Part shown: piece after piece, positions 23,689 to 36,000 of the stretch
Layout of the letters: each line of letters starts with the position of its first letter
Position numbering within the stretch: position 1 is the first letter of the stretch
Origin: Argopecten irradians
Taxonomy: Eukaryota > Mollusca > Bivalvia > Pectinida > Pectinidae
Length of the DNA: 64,000 bases
NCBI RefSeq assembly: GCF_041381155.1
Contig: NC_091147.1
Span: forward strand, 12,277,030-12,341,029
Direction of reading: 5' to 3'
The notes under the pieces: generated by a model
Databases searched by the model: none
What the model was told of the DNA's origin: nothing
What the model saw: only the letters and a program-made list of their open reading frames with translations
Position numbers and translations under genes: made by a program

Positions 23689-26600
23689 CTTAATACAGAA
23701 CACATAAAACATCAACGTTAATACATCAACATTCGAAAATGAAAGTTTATACAGAATATTTGTCTTAGGGGTAATTTTTTTTTCATTTTCTTTTTCTAAC
23801 AATAACAATACCCATGCGTGAACATTCGCACCGAAGAATTAAACGCAAACTTCGATAAATACATTAAACGTCCGAAAGGTGGTACCTTCTGCTGCGGTTT
23901 GGAGTTTTGAAGTATTTTATTGGTAAAAATGTTTGTGATTGGCCCAGGGTAAGTTATTCTCTTATTATGTGCTAAACTTGTTATGAGATATTCTTTTCCC
24001 CAGATAACTAGATTCCACATACAACGAACATGTCATGTTATACAGTATTAACGATAAGGCTAGTCAACCATTGTCTCCAACATTTACTAAATAAAAAGAA
24101 AACATAATCATTGGTCAAAATAAAAATAAAGATATATGTATTTAAAAAACAATAACTATAGATAACGTCAACCACCAGAATGTCAAAACTAACATTAAAA
24201 TGTATTAAAGCATCCCCATGGGTCTTTAATTTATGCACCCAATGTCATTGATTAGAAATTTGAGGTTGTTTTTTGCATCACGTAACGAATTGTACGTCGA
24301 GTATTGTTGACGTCATGCACGAAAAAACGTTTTTGCAAAAGCGGCACAGTCATTGGACAAACTAGATTATTGGCTACATGTAAACTACCAATGTGCCACA
24401 ACTGAATTTACTATATAAATTGTAGTATGTCTTACCTAGAACTCCCGCCACGTCTATAGAGACGAATGGATCATGGTGCCAACTCATCACCAGGCCAAGT
24501 AAAGCGGCCATCACTACCATCTTCAGTAACAGTGTTCCCTTTTCCATGCTCCTTTTTATCCGGTATAAAAATCAGACCTGCAACCACGAAGGCTTTAACA
24601 CTTATCAAGCTTGTCAAAACGCCGTTAAGAAACGTTTTGTATTAGTAAGGGTTATAACAGCGAATGTATGATATATATACATTGTACATAAACTTAATCG
24701 ACCGTACAAAGTGACAGCTGTCTTCTGTTTATACAAAATGAAAATTTATAATCATTGAAATATACCATGAGCAAAGCTTAATTGGTAAAATAAAAGTTTA
24801 TATTTTTTTACCGAATATTTTTCTATAATTCATCCTTCTGTTTTACTAGACATTGGTATGATCGCCGTGAGTATATAGGAACGAATGCATAAAGCATGAA
24901 AATCGTAAATGTAACGACCTAAATCATTGAATGTACCACTAGTCCAGTAAAGATAGGGTGTTACTCCAAAATAATTGCAACATAATTTTTTCTTTGTTTT
25001 TTATACAGATCTGACATTGTTTTATACAAGAAAAAAAGTCGCCACAAATAAAAATTTGATCCCCAAAAAATCAGAAAAATAGGGGTATTTACATAATTTG
25101 CCAACTTTGAAGCCAAATATAAACTTATATGGTTATCATGAGATACTAGAAAATTAATGTATGACAAGAACGTTATAAGGACAGCACAGATTGCCAAAAA
25201 CATAAGTTGAAATCAACACAGGGAAAAAGTATGACAGCATGAAAATTGTATAATTATGTCCTTGCAACAGCCACACATGCTTTTGTTGGATTGTTAAGAT
25301 AAAAAATTGTTATTATCAACAATACCATTGATACTCATTTTGGTGGAATCGTTTTGAATAAAACTTGTTGATTAAAGGCTTTAAAAGTAAAACATTTTAC
25401 TTTCACTACCTGAGATAATATGGTTGCTCAAAGTTGGTCTTTTGGCCTTTTCCAAGGACATTTTCAAGTCCAAATTGAATAATATGTCTTTTTCATTCAA
25501 GAATTATTCAGAAAGTACCGTCTCAAATTTTTAGATAGTTATTAATTTAGATTCTATGTAGGCTATACTTATCTAAAAGAGACAACTATATCAAGATATC
25601 CCCAAATATAAAAGACTTGAGGTCGATCCTCATTTAGTGCCAATTTGACTAAACTTCTCTAATCGGCTAAGTCCTTAAGTTTAAATGTCAAAAATGTGAA
25701 TATCTATTTTGTGACTAATCAGATTGCAAAATCCTTTGACAGATATTACCACCATAACGGAGCGCTCTTTATAAAGTGAGTTTGAAGTTTCTTTTTTGTT
25801 AAATATTTGCATGGGTCAGTTTTTCATTTTTCCATAATGGAACTGGATGGGGTTATACAATTTTCAATGAGATAAAGGAACAAAACAAAAGTTCAAGTTA
25901 AATTTTATAGCTGAACATCATCACAGTTCTGATATATTTACTGGCAAAATTTAATGACAAACGAATAAAGCATATTCGAAAAATTAAGATTTTTATATTG
26001 CAGATTTATGGACTTAGACATAATTTGGTATTCAGCCAAATTAACGTGATAGGAAGTTTTTACTTCTAAATACCATGTGCATTTTTATACCGTTTTTACA
26101 ACAAATGATCAAATTAACAAGTAAAAAATAAACAAAAAAGGATATCACATGTTTGGCAGCATTTGCTTTTTTATTTTCCGAAATTTTAACTACCAAAATG
26201 GGTGTTTTGTCAAAAATCTAAGTATAAAACATTTCAAATTGGCACGATCAGTCAACTTGACATGTTAATATTTAGGTTTTTCTAGCTAATGTATTATCGA
26301 ACATGCATTGATATCAAAGAAAATGTAATTCTTTAAGGCATAAAACATAAACTGATATAGTTCAGGGTAAGATTTTATAAATGTTTGCATCTAAAAAGAA
26401 CAAAAACGGTAATGCTAGCTAAATTCAAAAGTTTTTCAGCCGTTTTCATCCTTCTTTATCTCTTGGATTGACTGAAATTATTATATCATTTCAACTTATT
26501 TGTACTAACCTAAAGTTGATCTTACTATATACCCGATTTCATATTTCAAGTATTGCAAAAATAGCATATTTTGTACTTTAAAAGTGGTCAAAAGTGTAAT

Positions 26601-28433
26601 TTCTATATATTTTTTATTTTTCGGGTGTTGAAAAAATGACTTTCCTAAGATCCTCCAACTCAAAAAGCAGAAAACAAATTCTGTTGCAATTATTTGGAGG
26701 TTAGGCCTCTATTTTTCGTATTTTTACTGGACTACACTTGGGATTTTTTGTTAAAAACAACTTCCGTCCACTTTTCGTATCTCACATTACACCAGATAAA
26801 TTTAGTTTAATTAAAACTTTACAATGTTAATACTGATTATAGGAATACTGTATACTTCAGTATTTAAAGATAATCTTTAATAGATTTGTTATGTTATTGA
26901 GATATAACACAAATTTCACTCCAATTTACACTCCAATTTACAGTACACTCCAATTTACCCCATAATATAAAAAAATCTATTGAAAATAATCCTCATTATT
27001 CAATTTACTATTTTTAAAAATAATCTCTTCAATATTCAGAGTTCATTTTGGACTCCATTACGCTGTTATCTTGGCTAATTCGAAGCAACGTTACAATTTG
27101 CGACGCCATTTTTTCCTTCATAGGCTGATAGATTAAACTTTAAGCCAATGAAAATGCTCGTTACAAGCAAAATTGAATTATATAAGAATACACTAAAGTT
27201 TATGTTTTCATGTAAATATTACATATTTGAAAAAGGGCGTTACTAAATTTTATGATTTTTGACTAATTTTATTTCATTTTAAAGTAATATATTAACTTAA
27301 CTAAACGAAAAGATCAAAATTAATGTTTGTGGTAGTTATTTCCTGAATATTTTGATGAAATATAATTAGTCTGTTCATATTATGTATGTATAAACATTAT
27401 ATGTGTTACCTACTTGAAGTAAAGCTATATATTGTTCCATTGCAAGTAATGTTTAGTGATGGAAACTGAGTTAAGCTGCTACTTTCACATGTAGTGTAGA
27501 TCTCATTATATATGTCCTAAGAGCTCAGATGTATATGGTCGATAGGACTTTGCATGGTTGTGGCTATCCATCAATATTTTCAAATATGAGATAAGAAATC
27601 AAGTTGCGGTGACGTAAATATGGAGTACACTCTCATTTCATTTGTAATAAACGTTTTCTTTTCCTGCAGCAAACGTTACCATGGTAACCATTAAAAATAT
27701 GCATAAATTAAGCGACTGTGGAATTTTAATTACTTTTGGCATACTTTAACAGGTTTTTTTTCTATATGAAGTAATAGACCACCCCGGAACAAAGTGTACA
27801 CTTACTGAGAATAAGTAGGCACGTAAGACCTATCTTAGGAAGAAATATACAGTTTGTTCAATGATGCGCTCTATGATTTATAAATGCAAAATTTGCAAAA
27901 AGTAACAAATATTGATAACATTTTCACATTTGCGTAATTTATTATGTTAATGATACTAAAACGTAACAACTAAGAATGCAATAATACAATACAGTTATGC
28001 CATGTATATCCGGAATGTATTCAATATTGAGAATATTCCCATTTAATCACTAAATAAGATAATTGAATAATCGCCGTACGGTATATGTAGAAGTCGGGGG
28101 CAAAATAAACCATATGTAATCCTTAAGTATTTTCATAGATATAAAATCACTATATCAACAACAACAAATAAAGATATAACATGGCGCGACTGCAACAATT
28201 CTTTATAGTCCTCTAACCTCATTTGTAATACCGAATAATAAGTACATATGCACAACGTAAGCGTTCAGACAGTAAATTTATAAATATCAAATCGAAGACA
28301 ATATTGTAGTAATGCTATGATCCCGAGTAAGGTATACTTCCACAATACATGAAATTATGCATTTGAAACGATAAAGCACATAAATAAGGACAAAAGAAAA
28401 ACGATTAAAACACACACACATTGCGCACTTACC
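23576..28433 (-). CDS. Gene B: putative small secreted peptide (74 aa), same layout as A, C and D
   Basis: Signal exon (coding 24,547-24,436) plus exon 2 (23,688-23,576). Residues 8-24 are hydrophobic with a short basic start, consistent with a signal peptide. The intron is phase 1 and exon 2 starts with AT, exactly as in A, C and D. The exon-2 part is Pro- and aromatic-rich (PRHPKIPGYP.., PYGYFSYYRN) and has no cysteine, so homology of the mature part to A/C/D is not shown. An alternative acceptor inside exon 2 with a better pyrimidine tract (TTTCTCCTACTACAG) would give a 34-base exon ending at the strong donor at 23,561-23,558. I prefer the reading that matches the other genes, but this is the least certain of the four. 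Confidence 0.4.
24436..24577 (-). CDS. Gene B signal-peptide exon
   Basis: Acceptor GGTTGCAG ends at 24,578. ATG is at 24,547-24,545, then 37 codons plus one base. Donor CTAG|GTAAGA is at 24,435. Hydrophobic run MVVMAALLGLVMS. Confidence 0.55.
24940..26734. mobile_element. 1.8-kb nonautonomous inverted-repeat DNA element in gene B leader intron
   Basis: Left end TAGTCCAGTAAAGATA.., right end complement TAGTCCAGTAAAAATACG. A second matching block inward is TCCAAATAATTGCAACA(T/G)AATTT. TA at both ends suggests TA-targeted insertion. No transposase frame inside. Confidence 0.65.
26735..28430. other. Intronic AT-rich DNA, nothing recognised
   Basis: Contains a short (CACTCCAATTTA)n run near 26,920-26,960 only. 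Confidence 0.35.
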
Positions 28434-28465
28434 GTGATATAGTGTAAATGGAGCGCTACATTATA
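28433..28465 (-). other. Gene B probable 5' untranslated exon
   Basis: Donor CACG|GTAAGTGC after 28,433 resembles that of gene C (CGCG|GTAAGTGC). The 5' limit is a guess; TATA-like minus-strand strings lie near 28,465 and 28,492. Confidence 0.3.
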
Positions 28466-29034
28466 TAACTGTTTCTGGTTGTTTGATGTATAGGGATAGC
28501 AGGTGATTGTATATTCACAGCGATCTGTCATACATATACTATATAGGTAAATACGTAAGGATGATGTATGGTTTTAGTTTATTTGATTGGACGATAATTC
28601 ATAGCTAACTGACAATGCAAATTGTGTTTTAGCGTAATACATATATCTACTTTGAAGCATTCAAACAGGTGTTGATTTTATGAACAATGAAAATCGTAAC
28701 AAATTATGAACCAGAAACAACTATATCATTTTTGTGTCATAAAATAAAATCAGGTTTTTCTGTTTCGAAAATGTTGTGAGAAAAATCATACAGGTGTTTT
28801 AGGTTTCTATTTACATGTATATGCAATAATGGTCACTGCAAATGTGCGCCATGGGACGCATTGGTCTTGAAATCTACCTGTAATTTTGCTCTTCGTCATT
28901 TAAGCATAATATTTCAACTGTCTATTAAATCAAAACTAACATGTTTAAAATAAGACACATAAAATATTTCAACTGTACCCCCTGCCGTTATCAATGACAC
29001 TGATCCTGACGGAGTTCCCAATGTCTATGTATAT

Positions 29035-29460
29035 ATGATTTTGACAGTAGTTACTATTCACTGGAAAGTTCATTGGTTTAAAATATACTCCATACCACCA
29101 GTATATAGGTCATTTATTGAGGAATCTTATAGTGACATGTTCGTTCGTGGTCGCGCTAAGTTGTCTAGCTCTCCATTGATATGCTTCTCGATATATACAT
29201 GTCCTTTCTGCCAACAGATTGATTTAATACACTACTTAAGGTGGTTAAATGTCAAATTAACGACCTCTTTTATTTTTTTATTATTTAATGTGTCGCCTAA
29301 TGACAGTAAACGCATGTACATGAACCTCGAAAACGCTCTACATTCTGTATGTGTGGAGGTTAACGACACATACCTACTAAAACCTCCTCACAATACCATT
29401 GAAATAGAAATTCATACCAAAGCTGAAAATGGAACGAAATTATTATGGTGGCGTGCTTGA
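29035..29460 (+). other. Unassigned 141-codon open frame
   Basis: Longest non-transposon plus-strand frame outside repeats. It starts at TTG-like context, shows no domain I recognise and has one internal CTGCCAACAG acceptor-like site. It may be chance. Confidence 0.15.
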
Positions 29461-30905
29461 TTTTGAGCAATTATAAATCAACTATTTTACCGGAATTTCA
29501 AAACTTTAAGGCAATATTTTGCAAATTGGTTGTCTAATAAGTATGAATATTTGCAAAATTAACAAACCTTAAAATTTTCATTAATATAAATAATCATTAC
29601 ACCGGCAATTCATTATTTTAGCTCAGAATAGTTTTATATAATACTCCTTCCCACAAGATTTTGAATATGAAAAAACAAGTATTTTGCAATTTTTCACAGA
29701 TTCAATGGTTCACAGAAAAAGTTAAAATGTTGTAGTTCAAAAGAAAACAATTTGCTGTTTCTTAAACGATCGTAAAAATATATTTTAATTTCACACGTGA
29801 ATGCTCTTTAAAAAACTTTACAGCAAAAATGAATTTCATGTAGATAGAATATAGTCGTAAAGGCGATTTAAGTGACAATATAGAAGTAAAAAGGGTGAAG
29901 TTGCACCTCTCTACAATGTGTAAGAAATGATCGATCATTTCTTAAATTTTTGTGCATAAAAACAAACTATAGATATATAATTGTTTGATTTTTTCTATAT
30001 GGCAACTTGTAACAAATAGAGATAATTAGTTTTTCTTCTTTAAATAACAAAACCTTCTTTGATTAATATTGAAACGAGGCTTCAACGAGACTGAAACGTC
30101 ACCAGAGTAGATCCTTAAAACGCCTTATCTATCTTATTATTAATAATGATCGATGTCACACACATTCCTACTTTAATTGCTCAGTCGGCATGAAGGTCAT
30201 ATCATTTAACTGTCCTTGTTCTTGATAACAATAATAATCTCCATCAATATCAATAACAGTCAAGTAGCCAATCAAAACTACCCCACCTAAAACACCCACA
30301 AATACACATATGAACAAGTGTTAGATGAATACTTAATACTACCTATAATGTATATAGGTATACATGTTTTGTAGGTAAGTAACTTGGTTTTAAAATAGTT
30401 CATATACTTAATGGACGTTCTGATGTAAAGATGTCAGACTAAACAATACTTTTACCTGGTTATTCTCAATAAAACGTATAAATCATGTTTAATTTGGATT
30501 AAATCATTAACGAAGTCTCAGATTAGATAAAACCTTGTCACTGAGCGTTGTTGTTGTTTTCTCTCTAAAGATTAGTTGTAATCCTTCTAAGGTAACACAT
30601 ACATGAAAATATAAGAAAAAACAATCTTCAAAATCCAATCCTACATACGGATAGCTTCAGTTTACGGCCGCCATTTTTACACATATAGGAATCATGGGGA
30701 ATCAGCATGGATATGCTTTATGTAAGCTCATTATATAATCGAGCGGTTCAAACGCTCTTATGATCCGACAATCGTAATCTTCATCAGGTAGAAGCTCAGT
30801 GCTATCGCTCTTTATTTGCAAACGTTCAAGTTATTTGGACCACTTTCCAATATAATCAGCTGACCAAAAACGGAATATCTGTTACAGACAGAAAATGTCG
30901 TCCTT
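29461..30905. other. Noncoding stretch, nothing recognised
   Basis: No repeat or exon signature that I can support. Confidence 0.35.
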
Positions 30906-30908
30906 CCC

Positions 30909-30959
30909 AAATGGGGGTTTCCTTTTCAAATGGGGGTTTCCTTTTCAAATGGGGGTTTG
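30909..30959 (+). repeat. 19-bp G-run tandem repeat, 2.6 copies
   Basis: AAATGGGGGTTTCCTTTTC repeated; three GGGGG runs at regular spacing. Confidence 0.7.
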
Positions 30960-31048
30960 GGGACAAGGAAAGGGTGTGATTATATGAAATAAAAAAAGTA
31001 AAATCGGCTCCATTATTTCCATAAATTGTACTTTTTAACATTGCATAA

Positions 31049-31261
31049 TTAATGGTTACTGAAACATCTGGCTGAGTCCTTTAAGGCTTTTCCTTCAGTC
31101 ATATTAACACCTGAAATATGTGGTACCATTTCGCATTGGATTGTGAAGACATATATGTGATTCCTGTTTTGACGAGCCACACCGATGAAGTGGGTATATT
31201 TATATTGTCCTTCTCTATTCTTCACCAGCATGTTCTGTCCCTGGTTCCTTACATATAGCAT
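31049..31261 (-). other. Unrecognised minus-strand open exon or pseudo-exon
   Basis: The open frame has protein-like composition (EGQYKYTHFIGVARQNRNHI, then YVFTIQCEM) and ends in a stop at 31,049. TATGTAAG precedes GAACCAGGG as a weak acceptor. An AATAAA on the minus strand lies near 30,810. I cannot name a family. Confidence 0.25.
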
Positions 31262-31789
31262 CCTTAATGAGTGTTGATTTCAAATGGAATTTTGTAAATC
31301 TAGGATGGTTTCATTTTTGCGAATTTAGGTGAGCAAATATGAAAAATTCGAGATGAATTTTATACAATATTAAACTGATTACAAATGAATACAAAAGAAA
31401 TTATTTTTAGGATGCATTTTGAAGAATCTCATCGTCTAAATGTGTTATAAAATATCCAGGCGAAGACGCTTTCTGTCACTCTGTCCTCAAATCTTGACTT
31501 CATGTCATTGTTCCAGCCAATAAAAAACGTTTTAGCTTATAGTATACTAAAATATTTCACACTCGAAATGATGCGAACTATGTGATAAATATTCTTGTCT
31601 AAATTTATTCTGTCCCCGTCCTCGTACAGATATTTATGGTTTTATAAACTTGAGTATAGATTATGTAAAAGTTATGTTTATATAAAATAAGTTTTATGAG
31701 AAAGTATGTTGTATGTTTTACCTATATTACCTATGTCAATTTTTTATAACTAAATGAGCATATCAAGAGTTTTTATTATCATTATTTAT

Positions 31790-32985
31790 TAAAAATGTTT
31801 CATTCACAGCAGGGTTTTTTTCTTCATTATTTATTCATTAAAATCAGTATTTAATTTTGTGATAGACAAACATTGTAGCAGGTTTTTAATTATCGTTATT
31901 TACTTAATCAGTGTTTTGTTCTTAATGACATACATTGTTGCAGGCTTTTTAATTATCGTTATTTACTGAATCAGTGTTTTGTTCTTGATGACATATATTG
32001 TACTTATCGTTATCTACTAAATAATTGTTTTGTTCTTGATAGCATTACATTGTAAAAGTTGTTTTTTATGTATCATTACTAAATCAGTGTTTTGTTCTTG
32101 ATGACATACATTGTAGCAGGGTTTTTTTAATTATCGTTATTTACTTAATCAGTGTTTTGTTCTAGCTAACATTTATTGTTCATGTTTTTTAATTTATCGT
32201 TATTTACTAATCAGTGTTTTTTCTTGATGATCATTATATTGTATCAGTTTTTTTTAGTTATTGTATCGGTATTTACTAATCAGTTTGTTTTGTTCTTGAT
32301 GACATATATTGTATCATTTTTTTAGTTATCGTTATTTACTAAATCAGTGTTTTTGTTCTTGATAGCATTACATTGTAAATGTTTTTTACATATTTTTTTT
32401 CATGTATCTTACTAAATCAGTGTTTTGTTCTTGATGACATATATTGTAACAGTTGTTTTTCATGTATCATTACTAAATCAGTGTTTTGTTCTTGATAGCA
32501 TTACATTGTAAATGTTTTTTTTATGTATCATTACTAAGTCAGTGTTTTGTTCTTGATGACATACATTGTAGCAGGTTTTTAAATTATCGTTATTTACTAA
32601 ATCAGTGTTTTGTTCTTGATAACATACATTGTAGCAGGTTTTTTTTTATTTATAATTACTAAATAAATGTTTTGTTCTGATGACATACATTGTAGCAGTT
32701 TTTATGTACCATTATTAAATAATTGTTTTGTTCTTGATTACATTACATTGTAACAGTTGTTTTTTATGTATCATTACTAAATCAGTGTTTTGTTCTTGAT
32801 TACATTCCATTGTAACATTTGCTTTTTATGTATCATTACTAAATCAGTGTTTTGTTCTTGATTACATTGCATTATAACAGTTGTTTTTTATGTATTATTA
32901 CTAAATCAGTGTTTTGTTCTTGATTACATTACATTGTAACATTTGCTTTTTATTTATCATTACTAAATCAGTGTTTTGTTCTTGT
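31790..32985 (+). repeat. Tandem array of about 60-bp units directly upstream of FAXC
   Basis: About 20 imperfect copies of TACTAAATCAGTGTTTTGTT + CTTGATGACATACATTGTAG + poly-T/TTATCGTTAT. The last partial copy ends about 20 bases before the acceptor of the first FAXC coding exon. Confidence 0.9.
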
Positions 32986-33011
32986 ATTGACGTTATCTCC
33001 ATCGCTTTACA

Positions 33012-36000
33012 GTTTGCGATGTCAGAAGCCGCCGTAAAGCACTGGAAGCCGGAATGGCAGCGGGATGTCGTGTATCTGCACGTGTTTCCCAGAGTAATGG
33101 CCAAGTGTGTTCCAAACATATCGCCCTTTGCCATGAAAGTAGAAATGTGGCTGAGGATGAACGACATCCCCTACCAGGTCAGTCGTCTAAAAGTTTCCGA
33201 CCCCACTAAATTTGGACTGCAGTCATTGGGAGAATTTTTCGGGGAAAATGGGGGTTTCGAAGCAAAATATTGCAATGATCATCATTCATATTAATATTGA
33301 AATACACTCGATGAATCCATCTAAGCTACTATTCAGATGAATATATGTTATCAAAATGTTTGACTCTTTGACCCATTTGTGTGTAAAAAGTTATGGAATG
33401 ACAGCGTTTGACGTTGTGATTTGGAAACAGGGACCTTTCCTTTTAAAGATGATTCTGATTCCGAGTTTACAGTTCATTTATGTACGGAGGTCATTACCCA
33501 TTTCTTAACTGAGAATCTCACATTTACCTTCAGAATATTATGCTCAGGTCCTACATTTTTGTATTAATTATAATTTTCCTAGTAGACTGCCAAAGGCTCT
33601 TTATAGTCATACATACACCCCTCACAATATATGACCAAAACTAAAATGAATAAGATTTTCCTGTGACAGATTGTTGACCACATGGGGTTCTCCAGTAAAA
33701 GCCAAACTCCGTTTATTATGTTCAATGAAGAGGAAATACCAGACTCCAACTTCATCATTGAGTATTTATCAAAGTACTTTAAGAAAGATTCATACAAAGG
33801 GATTGCAAAAGAAAAACAGGCAGTCGCCAGATCCTTTCTGAAGATGATGGAGGAAAATACAACATGGTGAGGCAAACTTAATCCTAATCAATGTATACCG
33901 ACTACACATAAGTGAAGTAATGTTCTATTATCCATGTAAATAAAACATGAAAACATTTTAACACTTAAACTCTAATGATGTAATGTCTCTTTCATAAAAA
34001 ATCAGGATTTGGTGGATTATTATTATATAAATTCCATAACATCGCAGTGGTCTAACGGCACTGAATGGAATCTGGAGATAACGATCTCCGAAGTGAGAGA
34101 CCTTTTTGAAGAAAATGACGTAGTTGTGATGAAGGATATGTTTGTGGGATATTACTATTGTTATGAAGATGAATATCACATATGAAATGTATGTAAAGAC
34201 CAGTCTATGATGTACGGCAACAACGCTTATTAACACCTGAAAGCGGATCGAATCAGTGCAGTTATCATGCATTGAAGTCTCGCTTATTTATACCAATAAT
34301 TTACTCCTAGGACTCAATTCAAACACGCTATTGTTGCTGTATTTTTCCTCTATTGAATTTTTTCTTTATTCGAAACATGTATTCGAAAGATAACATTAGT
34401 TATTTATAAGAACTGTTGGCCGTGATTTAAAGTAGCAGCCTTTCCTATGTTACTGTATGTTTATAGCAACTTGGCTGTATGTTAATAGCGATTACGTCTA
34501 GAAACCATGTCATAACCTGTGATTGGTAGTCATGGTTGTACGCAATCAAGTTATTCATTGCTTAACTTGACTAAAACACAATATTATTTTTTTTAAATGT
34601 GTTTTAATTCTTCACAGTTGATTTATTATTACAATCTCATAAAATTAGTAAATTTGAATGGAAGTCCTGGTGCTTAATGATTTTTAGTTTAAAAACAGGT
34701 TAACACTTAATTGTCATACCAGTTGTAAATATTAAAGACAATTCCACTGAATTTTTTACTACTTATGTTACAATTTTGTAAATCTATATAATCATTAATA
34801 CTAACCTATATGTTGAATCTCTCGTTTTGCGATCGTTGTTTCTCATACACTCATACACTCATACATTTGTAGCTCTATCACTGTCTGAATGAAGTATTAA
34901 TATACTAGTAGTAATTTCCTATTCGCCGTAAACTGGCTTTCCCCATAAGCCAACCAACATTTTTCACATTTCCACACTAGGTCTATATTCTGGTACCGTT
35001 ATGTTGAACACATGCCGGAGTACAGGGATTACATTAAATTTCAAGTACCAGAAGAGATACAGGAAAAGATGGCTGCGGGTCTCAGTAGCGGGGTCAGTGT
35101 TATTCCATCTCTTATTATTGAGTTTTATGTTAACTTTGGGGCAGCTGCATTTATGTCGTGTTTATTCAGACTGACGGCGAAACACCGCCGATCTCATTTG
35201 TCCAAATGTTAAGCCTATTTTATTGAAAGGATATAGTGTTTTACAATACACCATTTCAGGTGGCAAAATCCTCACAAATAATAAACATGTTAGTAATCAT
35301 TGCACTAAATAAATATGTGCCTTATTTTCTAAATGTCTAACACTGGCTTAGTGTCAATTGTAATTTTTATCATTTGATCTTTACATTTACAATGTCGCAT
35401 GGAAAATGAACCTTATGCTACTATAATCAAACAGCTGTAATATGTGTTGTACGATCAAACTTCGTCCACTGTATATTTATTCAGCCTTCATTCCTACACA
35501 GGTGAGAGACCGTGCATGGAAACACGGAATTGGTCGTCATAGCAGCGACGAAATTTACAAAATAGGAAGTGATGATATTAGAGCGATATCTACCTATCTC
35601 GGAGACAAGAAATATTTCCTGGGAGATACGCCATCTTTGGTAAGATTACTATTACCTTTTATAGCACAACAACCTCAATACTACAGGGGTTACTATCACT
35701 GTCCTTATATGGTATTAATTTAATATTCAACAACCACTTATTGTGTAACCTCAATTCAAGGTGGATATTCAATTCAATTCAATTCTTTTATTCCTTGAAC
35801 CTTAGGGTTCATCAGAAAAAGTGCATTAGTATATACAGTGCAACAAAACTTAATATACTATCACATAGATATTTGACACACAGACACATACATAGTACAG
35901 ATTCATCCAACACGTGCACGACCGCTACGCTAGTGTAGAGAGTTTTTCTACGTTTGCTTCAAACAGTATTTATTCTTTTTTTCATGACCAAAACTATAAA

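Noticed and set aside
35012..35212. Extended FAXC exon 3 ending in a stop
   Set aside because: Family continuity requires splicing at 35,092 to exon 4; the extension is intron read-through.
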